Shown piece by piece: positions 41,816 to 50,565 of a DNA stretch of 64,000 bases (position 1 is its first letter; every line of letters starts with the position of its first letter). Origin of the DNA: Elymus sibiricus (lineage: Eukaryota > Streptophyta > Magnoliopsida > Poales > Poaceae). Location: the NCBI GenBank assembly GCA_039707655.1, contig CM077666.1:239536166-239600165 (forward strand), written 5' to 3'. The notes beneath the pieces were generated by a model, which did no database searches, was not told the origin of the DNA, and saw only the letters and a program-made list of their open reading frames with translations. Made by a program: the position numbers and the translations under genes.

Positions 41816-42303
41816 GTTGGCACGCCAGGCACGACCAACACCGGCTAGAGACCGATCTCAGATCGGATCTTCCTCGTCTCTCGGCGGCCTCTCGCCGGGA
41901 GAAAGCCTAATCTTTGGCTCCCTCACCTTCGTCGTCGATAGGATGTGCCGGGTTAACATTCACCCACCGGCCCACCCAGACACTACGAAACGGGCAGACG
42001 TGACAATTGCCATGATCGCCGGGAGAAAGCCTAATCTCGGTGGCCTCTCGCCGGGAGAAAGCCTAATCTTTGGCTCCCTCACCTTCGTCGTCGATAGGAT
42101 GTGCCGGGTCAACATCCACCCACCGGCCCACCCAGACACTACGACACGGGCAGACATGACAGCTGCCACGATCACTGGCAACAAAGGTCTACATCTGCGG
42201 AGACCCCAATACCAACACATTGCGGTGGCGGTCACTTGTGGTGTCGTCTATGGGCCCCTTGTTGAACCTTGGAGCCATAGTGATAGAGCCGAGCGTGTCC
42301 CGT
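41816..42303 (+). other. Leader and start of gag of element F, cut by element B
   Basis: After the primer-site-like GTTGGCACGCCAGGCACG comes a GC-rich open frame (ATG 41817) with a duplicated segment: GGLSPGESLIFGSLTFVVDR, MCRVNIHPPAHPDTT appears twice. It runs into the B LTR at 42304. Likely gag leader or N-terminus; no gag core is reached. Confidence 0.55.
41888..42199 (+). repeat. ~156 bp tandem duplication
   Basis: The segment beginning CCTCTCGCCGGGAGAAAGCC at about 41888 is repeated from about 42044 with only a few base changes (for example GGGTTAACATT versus GGGTCAACATC). The duplication keeps the reading frame. Confidence 0.85.
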
Positions 42304-43109
42304 TGTCAAAGTACGACAATCTATGGGACCAGCAAAGGTCACTTTGCGGTTCGGCTGTGGGAATCACAATGCACAAAGATCAGGTCCAATAATGGAGCAC
42401 ACAAGATTTACCCTAGTTCGGGCCGCCGTGAGGCGTAAAACCCTACTCCTGCTTTGGTGGATTATATGTGGAAATGCTCAAGTTACAAGAGAGCGCAACC
42501 TTGCCGGCAAGGAGCTCGGAGGTGCGGCTACGTAGTACAATTGAGCAGGGTGTCGACCTTTGTAATGGTTGCCGTGGGCCTCCTTTTATAGATGGAAGGG
42601 GCTACCACAGTGGCAAAACCGTAATTACATGATGAGATTACAGCTACAGTGCTATCATACCTAATACAGATGGATTAGGACAAAAGCAATAAATGCTCCA
42701 TTAGGTGTCACGCTGAGGAACAATACCGGCAAGGGAACCTGCACCGCTCACCCAGCTACCTCCTATTCTATCAACACGCCACTTGGACGGGTGTCAATAA
42801 AATTGTATCTTCAACGCCAGGCAGCCACGTGCCCCGACAAGCTCTACCAACCTGCCTGCCCGCTCGACACCTGTCGGCAAGTCTCTGACGACTGCCACGG
42901 TGGAGCGGTGGGATGACACTTGCCGGTCTTGAGGTCTTCGGCGCGATGCTTGCCAGCTCGATGCTTGCCGGCAGCTTGAACCTTGTTCTTTAGTACTTAT
43001 TTAGTACTTCTCGATGACCTACCTAGAGATCTTCTTCATGGTTTTGATTACCAAGTCTTGAGTGTGAAGTGCTATCCTCCGACAAGCCCTTGCTGTCGGG
43101 AAGACTACA
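42304..43109 (-). repeat. 3' LTR of element B, first part
   Basis: In the minus sense this is the LTR's 3' portion, ending GTCGTACTTTGACA at 42304. The remainder is at 51571-51621; the total without element C is about 857 bp. It aligns with 20127-20856. Confidence 0.85.
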
Positions 43110-44123
43110 TGATGTAGGGTGGAACCCTAACGGTGTTGATCTTTCACGATTGGAGCGGATCCCGTGAAGAACACGAAGAACACGAGAGGGGAAAATGAGA
43201 GGAATCACTCAAATAGACAAGAAACAATCACACATGTGCTAAATCCACATACACATAAGGGATACAAAGGTCCAAATCCAACACAAGAGGGTACAATCGG
43301 TAACTAGTTCATCCCGATCCGGAAAGGAGTCGAGGTCTTGGATATCCCGGAGGATCTTCTCACATGGAGGTCTTGAACTCCATGGGAGTGGTCTCTCTCT
43401 CTCTCAAGAGTAGAGGTAGGAGCACAGCTCAACTAATGAGCTATCATAATGCTAACCCTAAAACGTAGGTGGAAGAAGAGTATATATAGTCTAGGGGGCG
43501 AAGGGGTACACAGGCCTCGGCCCAAGTCAATGCACGCAGGCAGGGCCGGAAGTTCCGGGCTGGGCCGGAAGTTCCGGAGGACGGAAGTTCCGGGCAGATT
43601 CCGGGCTGGTTCCGGGCTACACAGAGAGTTGGCACGGCCTGAGCTGGGCTGGATACCGGGGGCCGGAAGTTCCGGGCAGGCCGGAGGTTCCGGGAGCCGA
43701 AGGTTCCGGGCAGGGTCCGGGCTACCCAGAGAGTTTGCACGCCTGGGGCTGTTCTGGACGTCGGGGGCCGGAAGTTCCGGGATGGCCGGAAGGTCCGGGG
43801 GCCGGAAGTTCCGGGCTGGAGGCCGGAGGTTCCGGGCATTGGCAGAAGCTTGTCCATGCTTCTTCTTCCTTCTCTTCCAAGCTTCCCTCGTGGACGGTGT
43901 AGTTGTACACGTGCGCTGGCACTCCTCCTCCTCGTCCGTGGTGCTCCGACAATACCTATGTATGCACACGAGTGGAGTGTCAAGTAGTATACCATCCTCG
44001 AAGGGGTCAAGTGAACACGCGTAAAGGAGATGATTCACCTTTGTGTATGTGGAGTAGATGTCGCACGTGTCACTTGCCAAACGGGCTCTTGACATGGTGA
44101 TGCCCGTAGGATGCTCCGCATCA
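43110..44123 (-). repeat. 3' LTR of element C
   Basis: 1014 bp, TGATGCGGAGCATCC...CACCCTACATCA on the minus strand. In LTR order: tail ORF, palindrome array (43840-43546), TATA (43488-43481) and leader. It has one palindrome unit more than the 5' LTR (about 15 bp near 43570). Confidence 0.95.
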
Positions 44124-46516
44124 TCTCCCCCCCCTTGGGAAAGATCCGACCTCGGATCGAAAACCAAATCACCATGGGAAAGAGATGGCTTCGCCGTGTA
44201 GAAGTGGACGATCACCAAGTACTCTTCATCTCGAAGCTCGAAATGGTCACTCTCCAATGTCGCAGCGTCTTGTGATTCCTTCAAAAGGAGCAAGGACAAC
44301 AAACACTTGGAAAAACAAATGTGGTTAGCGTTAGTGCAAAACCAAACATTCAAGTGGTGATTCACCCAACAAGTGTAGTCATCAAGCATAGCATATGGCG
44401 TGACACAGAAGTGAGACATGGCATGTAAGCATATTAATTGAGCACAAGCAAAGTCATCATGGAAACAATCATGCAAAGGTGAGGTAAAGATGCTAATATG
44501 TGTGACAAATGAACAAGCATCTACCTCAGTGTCATAGCAAGCATGCACAAAGCGCTCAACAAATGGTCTATGGTATGCATAAGAATCATTCACAACATCA
44601 AATAAAATGAAGTGTGTAAACACATTGGTCAAGTGTAAGACAAACCAAGCATAATGTGCACATGGTGCAGTGAAGATAGTGTGGCACTCAACACAATAGA
44701 AAGAACAATTGTTCATCATGTGTGAGGCAATCAAGTCAATCATGTAGCAATCAATGGGACATGGCATATGTGAAGAAATGACATTGTTGCAATCAAGCAC
44801 ATGGAAATAGCATGGGATAATCATGTTCGATGCAACACACAAGACATATATATCATGAGGCATGACAATGTGGCAATGACAAGTCAAAACAAAATCTCTA
44901 GCATGTGTGCAATGTGTCATAGTGCAAGCAACACATGAAGTATGATACACAATAGCCATGCTCAAGAAGGATGTCACCTCAAAAGTGTGCTCTTGTGCGT
45001 CCTTCACAATGCCAAAGTGGTAAAAAATGCGTTGTAGAAGCACGTCGGTCGAAAGTGGCTCGCTCTCAAGAGCTCGAATGGTCAACTCACGTGAAGTAGA
45101 AGTTGACACGGGGTCGAACGATCCTACACATGCACAAAACAAAGCAAAGAACGTATGTGCATGGTAGATAAACACATCATCCATCATGATGGTTCTCTTC
45201 TCTTGCACATAACCATTAGAAGCAAAAGTGCATGAATAATATGATGCAACAATGGATATATTCATGGCACTAGGAATATGGTGCAAAGAGGTAAAACAAG
45301 CATGCTTCACATGAAAGATGGCAAAAGCTCCAAATATATGGGAGAAAGCTATGGGGGCAATCTCATTAGCAAGACTAAAAGCATTGTTGCACTCAATACA
45401 TGGCAAATCATTTAGCATGCGAGAGGCCACATATGGAGATATATGACAAGAAGCAATATGAATCATGTGCAAAGCATGTGAATGGATGCCATCAACCGCA
45501 TGAAACGAGCAAGTATGAATCATCGGTGATGCAACAAGGCAAGCAATCGTAGTAATCATGTCGTGCAAACTAGTGGAGCGAAGATGCAACGCACTAGAGG
45601 AAATCATGGCGATCATGTCATGTGAGCAAATAGTAGGCCTAAGCAATGCACATGACATATCACGAGCACGAAAGCGAAACATGATCAAAGTATCATCATA
45701 GGCATGGGATACATAGCAAACATGGCAATAACAAGGGATATCTCCACCAAGCATGCAAATACACATACAAGTGCTAGAATCATGGATCATGTGTAATGCA
45801 AAGCATGGGTCACCAAAGCATGTCATCCAAATGGAAATGAGCATATCATGCAAAGTGAACATGGCAATATGGGCAGAGGATATATAATGGACAATAACCC
45901 ATAACCATGTGAGGGCCATGTAGAAGAAATGCGCGAAGTCATTGCGCGGTGGGAGCGGTGAGAATGACAATCCACGGAATCCCAAATCATCATTGCTCTC
46001 TAGAGCTCGTGTCGTCAACTCTTGCGCTTGCGAGGTCGACGAGGAAGCATGTGTACCTACACAACATGGGGACAAACGAAACAAAGTGTGTGCGTGGTAA
46101 ATGTACACATCATCCATCATGATGTGTATGTGCACGTGAGACTTAGCACAAAACAAGCAATGCTCAAAGAAATTTGAGGCATGGTATATGAACATGTCAT
46201 CCATCATGAAAGGATAGTTGTTATGTATAACACGATGGGGACACAAATTTAGCATGCAAGTATATGGCACAGCAAGATCAAATTCATTCATGGGGAGAAT
46301 ATTGTGCACGCAATTATTGGGATCATAGGATGGATAAAAATCTCCTAACATGTATGAGGAAACTATGGGGGTCTCCTCATGAGCAATAGTGGAAACATCA
46401 TATGGAGAATATGAACAACATCCAAAACAAAGCATATCCGAAGCTAGGTGGTCATGGCATGGCATATGAGAAAAATGATGCAAAGGGAGCCTATCAATAT
46501 CATCACAAGAAAGCAA
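43433..46516 (-). CDS. ORF2 of element C: His/Cys/Met-rich protein ending in a gypsy polyprotein tail
   Basis: About 1,027 codons stay open on the minus strand; the frame is open from about 46537 with no ATG at its start. There is no RT, RNase H, protease or integrase motif. The sequence is rich in His, Cys, Met, Ala and Tyr (HFSHMPCHDHLASDMLCFGC). A module with MMDD(V/M)(Y/F)IYHA recurs at least three times, twice followed by CxGxHASSS or CVGSFDP and then ELTxRALES. The C-terminal quarter changes character: YLVIVHFYTAKPSLSHGDLV, DPRSDLSQGGGDDAEHP, ITMSRARLA, LVCIHRYCRSTTDEEEECQR. This is a gypsy polyprotein end that crosses the polypurine tract into the LTR, followed by RNFRPP/ELPAP repeats from the palindrome array. 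It overlaps gag by about 90 bases in the -1 frame, so a fused Gag-ORF2 product is possible by frameshifting, or an indel split one ORF. Function unknown. Confidence 0.7.
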   Translation of the reverse strand: MLSCDDIDRLPLHHFSHMPCHDHLASDMLCFGCCSYSPYDVSTIAHEETPIVSSYMLGDFYPSYDPNNCVHNILPMNEFDLAVPYTCMLNLCPHRVIHNNYPFMMDDMFIYHASNFFEHCLFCAKSHVHIHIMMDDVYIYHAHTLFRLSPCCVGTHASSSTSQAQELTTRALESNDDLGFRGLSFSPLPPRNDFAHFFYMALTWLWVIVHYISSAHIAMFTLHDMLISIWMTCFGDPCFALHMIHDSSTCMCICMLGGDIPCYCHVCYVSHAYDDTLIMFRFRARDMSCALLRPTICSHDMIAMISSSALHLRSTSLHDMITTIACLVASPMIHTCSFHAVDGIHSHALHMIHIASCHISPYVASRMLNDLPCIECNNAFSLANEIAPIAFSHIFGAFAIFHVKHACFTSLHHIPSAMNISIVASYYSCTFASNGYVQEKRTIMMDDVFIYHAHTFFALFCACVGSFDPVSTSTSRELTIRALESEPLSTDVLLQRIFYHFGIVKDAQEHTFEVTSFLSMAIVYHTSCVACTMTHCTHARDFVLTCHCHIVMPHDIYVLCVASNMIIPCYFHVLDCNNVISSHMPCPIDCYMIDLIASHMMNNCSFYCVECHTIFTAPCAHYAWFVLHLTNVFTHFILFDVVNDSYAYHRPFVERFVHACYDTEVDACSFVTHISIFTSPLHDCFHDDFACAQLICLHAMSHFCVTPYAMLDDYTCWVNHHLNVWFCTNANHICFSKCLLSLLLLKESQDAATLESDHFELRDEEYLVIVHFYTAKPSLSHGDLVFDPRSDLSQGGGDDAEHPTGITMSRARLASDTCDIYSTYTKVNHLLYACSLDPFEDGILLDTPLVCIHRYCRSTTDEEEECQRTCTTTPSTREAWKRRKKKHGQASANARNLRPPARNFRPPDLPAIPELPAPDVQNSPRRANSLGSPDPARNLRLPEPPACPELPAPGIQPSSGRANSLCSPEPARNLPGTSVLRNFRPSPELPALPACIDLGRGLCTPSPPRLYILFFHLRFRVSIMIAH
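43546..43840. repeat. Palindrome array, word CCGGAA-G-TTCCGG (3' LTR of C)
   Basis: Five exact CCGGAAGTTCCGG copies and several variants (CCGGAGGTTCCGG, CCGGAAGGTCCGG, CGAAGGTTCCGG) occur in about 295 bp. The array edge is 57 bp from the TATA box. Confidence 0.92.
44124..44140 (-). promoter_or_regulatory. Polypurine tract of element C
   Basis: On the minus strand AAGGGGGGGGGAGA abuts the 3' LTR. It would prime plus-strand DNA synthesis. It is also translated in the ORF2 frame (GGGDDAEHP). Confidence 0.85.
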
Positions 46517-48522
46517 ATGCCAATAACCATGGGCTTGTCATCTATGCCATATGTGCAAATGGGATTTATTTTAATTGCATATGCAAAGTTACTACGATGA
46601 GATTGCAAATATGACATATGGTAGATCTCATGCATAGCATATGACAAGTCAAGAGGGGTTGCAAACATGATGTGACCAGGAGAATTATCACAAGAAATCC
46701 TATGCAACATGGCATCACAACTAATAGACTCCACATGGCAATCATCATACTCATCATAAATGGGTAAATCATCGCATGGGGAAATCGCACTAGCATCAAG
46801 CATGTTAATAGGAGGATCTACCTCATGCAAGCAATCAATGTCAAGAATGTCCACTAGTGGGACAAGAGCGTCACCTTCACCTATGTTACCTTTCTCATTC
46901 CACTCAGGTGGTGTAGGTGAGGTGGCAAGGACCAATTCGTGGTCATCATCATCGTGATGGAACCATGTGGGGGGTGTATCATAGTCCACCATGGCCATCG
47001 TCTTGTCCAAAGTTAGGACGAAGTCGTCAAGGGTCGGCGCGTCATCATATATTGGACCTAGCACCAAATGAGAAGACACAATAGAGGTAGAGGTTAAGTC
47101 GTTAGAGTTTGAAATGGCCTCACAAGACCTATCAACTATCACACTCTCTCTATGTGGTGGCTCACTCACTCCCTCAAAATAGGTGCACTCAAAGTCACAT
47201 ATGGTGGAGTCACTCATCTCACTCAAGTGGTGGGGGTTGTGGCTCTCCTCACATGGGAATTGGGTCAGCTCATCATATATGGGGCTAGTGGTGAAGTCAC
47301 TCTCACTCTCAATATGGTGGCATAAGTCACTCAAGTCATCATCGCCGTCGCCGTGGATGAAGGCCGAAGATGGCACATCATCACTCTCGCCTCCAAAGAT
47401 GGAAGCATCATCCTTGCTCACCACCTTGTCGCTCGCCTCCAAATCTTGATCCTTTAGTTGCTCCGTAGTAGTAGTCGTCACCGTGCCATCTTCAAAAAGA
47501 GTCGTGGTAGACTCGGCATCGTCAATGCCACAAAGAGGGATGGCGGTGATGTCAAACTTGGGAGCATTGTCTTGGAACTTGGTCGTCGCGAAGTGTGCTT
47601 GGGGTGGAGAAGCCTTGGCCTTCTTGAGTTCTTTTTCCGCCTTGAGAGCACCAAAGTAGTTGTCGTCGAGGGACTTGTAGTTGTCGAGGAAGATAGTCTT
47701 GGAGATGTCGTTGTTCAATCCCATCATGAAGTGGAACTTTATCGAAATGGGGTCGTCCACACCGGCTCGTCGCAAGGCTTTCTTCATCTCCTTGAAGTAC
47801 TCGTCAATGGACTTGGATCCTTGGATGGTGTTCTCCAATTGGCGTCGAAGATGTTCCGTGTAGGTGGAAGGCAAAAATTCTCGTCGCATCGCTTTCTTCG
47901 TCTTGGGCCAACTCACGTCGAAGCTTGTCGAAGGTTTGTGAAGCCACCATGTCGACGCGTAGTCATGGAAGTTACTTGTGGCGCACTTCACTTGATCTTC
48001 GGAGGGGACTTGATGTAGCTTGAGGTAGTCGTCCATCTTGCGCTCCCACTCGAGATACTCCTCGGGGTCTTGATTCCCATAGAAAGGAAGCTCGTGGTTG
48101 GTGTCGAGGTCGTAGTAGCTCATGGAAGCCGCGGACTTGAGCTTGGGGAGCTTCTCTTGTGGTTCTTGTTGGCGAAGATGCCGTATGTCCAAAGGCGAAG
48201 ATGCCTTGAAGTTGCTTGGCGAAGATGCCAAGGTAGATGGTGAAGTCGTGGAGCGGTGGTTGGTGTTGAGCTCTTGACCTTCACGTTCTCGTCGGTGATG
48301 GTGTCGATGCCGATGTGACCTTGCCGTAGATGGTAGCTCGGAAGCATGTGCACTTGAGCGTCTTCTCGAAGATGAGGGAGACCTCTTGGCGTTCTTGATG
48401 AGGGCTATGAGCTCCTCCTTGTGAGCTTGCATCTTGGCGTCGATGAAGTTTTTCGTGGCATCGAACTTGTCGTTGTTGGTGTAGACCGAAGTAGATGTGC
48501 TTTGCCTATCCATCATGCTCAA
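46444..48522 (-). CDS. gag: Element C gag
   Basis: 692 codons, intact. Residues 1-140 are charged and Ser/His/Arg-rich (RSHRHRHHHRREREGQ). The gag core follows (about 143-300): NHELPFYGNQDPEEYLEWER, KMDDYLKLHQVPSEDQVKCA, FHDYASTWWLHK, AMRREFLPSTYTEHLRRQLE, SIDEYFKEMKKALRRAGVDD, matching the plant retrotransposon gag family. I see no CCHC zinc knuckle after it. The rest is acidic (QLKDQDLEASDKVVSKDDAS, EEDDV-type stretches) and ends in a hydrophobic stretch. ORF2 follows in the -1 frame with an overlap near 46444-46537. The start ATG (MSMMDRQSTST) lies after a long leader. An intact gag beside missing pol suits a non-autonomous element that packages its RNA and uses another element's enzymes. 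Confidence 0.9.
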   Translation of the reverse strand: MSMMDRQSTSTSVYTNNDKFDATKNFIDAKMQAHKEELIALIKNAKRSPSSSRRRSSAHASELPSTARSHRHRHHHRREREGQELNTNHRSTTSPSTLASSPSNFKASSPLDIRHLRQQEPQEKLPKLKSAASMSYYDLDTNHELPFYGNQDPEEYLEWERKMDDYLKLHQVPSEDQVKCATSNFHDYASTWWLHKPSTSFDVSWPKTKKAMRREFLPSTYTEHLRRQLENTIQGSKSIDEYFKEMKKALRRAGVDDPISIKFHFMMGLNNDISKTIFLDNYKSLDDNYFGALKAEKELKKAKASPPQAHFATTKFQDNAPKFDITAIPLCGIDDAESTTTLFEDGTVTTTTTEQLKDQDLEASDKVVSKDDASIFGGESDDVPSSAFIHGDGDDDLSDLCHHIESESDFTTSPIYDELTQFPCEESHNPHHLSEMSDSTICDFECTYFEGVSEPPHRESVIVDRSCEAISNSNDLTSTSIVSSHLVLGPIYDDAPTLDDFVLTLDKTMAMVDYDTPPTWFHHDDDDHELVLATSPTPPEWNEKGNIGEGDALVPLVDILDIDCLHEVDPPINMLDASAISPCDDLPIYDEYDDCHVESISCDAMLHRISCDNSPGHIMFATPLDLSYAMHEIYHMSYLQSHRSNFAYAIKINPICTYGIDDKPMVIGICFLVMILIGSLCIIFLICHAMTT

Positions 48523-50544
48523 GCAAAAATGTGAGTGTAAAAAAGGAAAGAACTAGACCAAATGTACCTTATCCAATGTTGAAGATGGATCAATGATCAC
48601 TCAATAATGTATTATGGAAGTAGCACAATTGGTACCGGATCTTGTCTATTCTCACACCTACACAAGTAAAGCTTATGGAGTAGCTTGGTGAGGATAGTGG
48701 CACAAAAATTTGATGCAATTGTTAGTAAGAGTCAATAATGTTGAAAGAGATTCACAAATTCGCAAATGAAACAAGTAGACCAATAGCAATGAATGGCACA
48801 CGAAAACGCACACACGGATAGATAAATGGGGTCGTGCAACCAAGGAATGAGCACAAAATGTGGAATCCACGGAAAACGCTCGTGTTGCACAACTCAAGAG
48901 AGACGCTAGCACGATTGCTCAATAGGCGGATACGACACTTGTGCACACCCTAGGAAAGACAAAACGTATCGACTTTCTATTCCAAGTATGCTATGTATGT
49001 ATGGTTCCCGGTGTTTCGCACACGATGATCCAAGATGATCAATGATGGTAATTTGATATGCAATGTGGTATGATGCTATGGCTATTGCTTACAAGCTCTT
49101 TGTTGCTCTTTCTCTTTGCTTAAAAGTTTTTTTTTCTTTTTTTTTTGATATGGCCACTTATGCGAAATGCACAAACCAAGATAGCAAGTGTGTATATGCG
49201 GGAACAATCTTGTGACACAAGAGGAGATACTATGATACCAAGATGATACCAATATGATGTATGTATGCAATGAACACTAATGTGCACAAGTAACGTTGCC
49301 GGCAATACTCAAAGGCTAGTCTCGATAGGCAAGTGACGCAAAAATGGGCTAGGGGTTAACAATGCAATGGCAAGGGAAATATACAATGGTGTCGTCGAAG
49401 TTACCGTCCCTTGCTTACGGTTGATGGTGTCAAAATGGTGAAGTGGCAATTTCGATGACGACCTCGTGGCGATGATGAGTGGCGGTGTTCTTGATGTCGA
49501 ACCGTTCCTAATTAGCCGAAACACCTTAGGAAACGGAAAAAACCGCGAACTCAAAATCTCAAACGCAAATGTCTAATGGTGGTAGCGGATTAGCGGTGGT
49601 GGTTGCGGAAGTATTGGTGGAAACCCGGTCAAAATGGGTTAAGGTGGCGGAAGAGTATGGTGGGGCTATACATGTTGTCGGAGTGGAAGTCACGGTCCCT
49701 AAGTAGCCGAAACACCTTAGGAGACACAAGCCACAACTCAAACAACCTCAAATACAATGGGGATCAAAATGAATTAGGTTGTGGAAGTCTATGGTGGAAT
49801 AGCGGATGAAATGGTGGAGGCCCTAGGCAAAGATGCCAAAGTTCCAAAAATTTGATGGAGTCAAATGGTGGTGAAACAAAGGTGAGGGCCTCGGGCACGT
49901 TGATAGCTTCAAAACGAGCCAAAGAACACTCAAATCGGAGTTCGGAGCGAAAAGTTATAATGAAAATGGTGAAGAAGGGTGATGCTGAATTCTGTGTAAT
50001 GTTTCTGGTTAGGCCGGAAGTTCCGGGGGCAGGGCCGGAAGTTCCGGGCTCCGGAGGTTCCGGGGGAATTCCGGAAGTTCCGGGGGTCGCGGGCGAGGTG
50101 TGGGGTAAACCGGGGGATTTTGGGTAAACTCTCTGTTTAGCCCGGAAGGTCCGGGGCTTGGACGGAAGTTCCGGGGGACGAAAGTTCCGGGGGAGTCCGG
50201 AAGTTCCGGGGGTCGTGGAATTTCCTTCAGGACGAACCCTAAATTCCAGATCTGAGAACGGGGGCGGAAAATCATGATTTCCCGGGGCAAAATTGAGAAG
50301 ATTTCGTGGATGGAAATGGGGGAAAAGATGGGGAAGGCTAGATCCACTTGAAACACAACGAATCCATGGATCAAAATCAACAAAACATCATCCAACCAAC
50401 AAATCACAAAAAAAATTGGTATGGCTATTTTTGTGGGGATTTTCGAAATTGGGACAAAACAAAGCAAAATCAGGCTAGAAAACGGTGGGGGAGACTCCAA
50501 ATTCGTGATCAACGTGACTCATGATACCAAGATGTATCAAGAGC
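48523..50544 (-). other. Long untranslated leader of element C, with a second palindrome array
   Basis: About 2 kb between the 5' LTR and gag, with no recognisable domain. It includes a poly-T/poly-A stretch (49124-49147), unrelated short ORFs, and at 50012-50212 another CCGGAAGTTCCGG array like that of the LTR. A 167-codon minus ORF (50512-50009) reads through that array (PELPxxPRNLRSPELPALPP). Confidence 0.75.
50012..50212. repeat. Palindrome array in the leader of element C (CCGGAAGTTCCGG)
   Basis: Four exact copies (two at 50014-50050, others near 50072 and 50200) plus variants (CCGGAGGTTCCGG, CCGGAAGGTCCGG, ACGGAAGTTCCGG). It is outside the LTR, about 350 bp inside the 5' LTR boundary. 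Confidence 0.88.
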
Positions 50545-50565
50545 AACCTGGCTATGATACCAAGA
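50545..50565 (-). promoter_or_regulatory. Primer-binding site of element C
   Basis: On the minus strand the LTR end CACCCTACATCA is followed by TCT and TGGTATCATAGCCAGG, one mismatch from the initiator-Met primer site TGGTATCAGAGCCAGG. A second TCTTGGTATCATGAG follows about 30 bases on (50517-50533). Confidence 0.85.

Noticed and set aside
44900..46250. MMDDVFIYH in ORF2 of element C as a reverse transcriptase YxDD box
   Set aside because: It occurs several times in one protein and no other RT motif (DAYSGYHQI, MPFGL, LNPEKC types) is near it.
47458..48018. 186-codon plus ORF
   Set aside because: It is antisense to the intact gag of element C.
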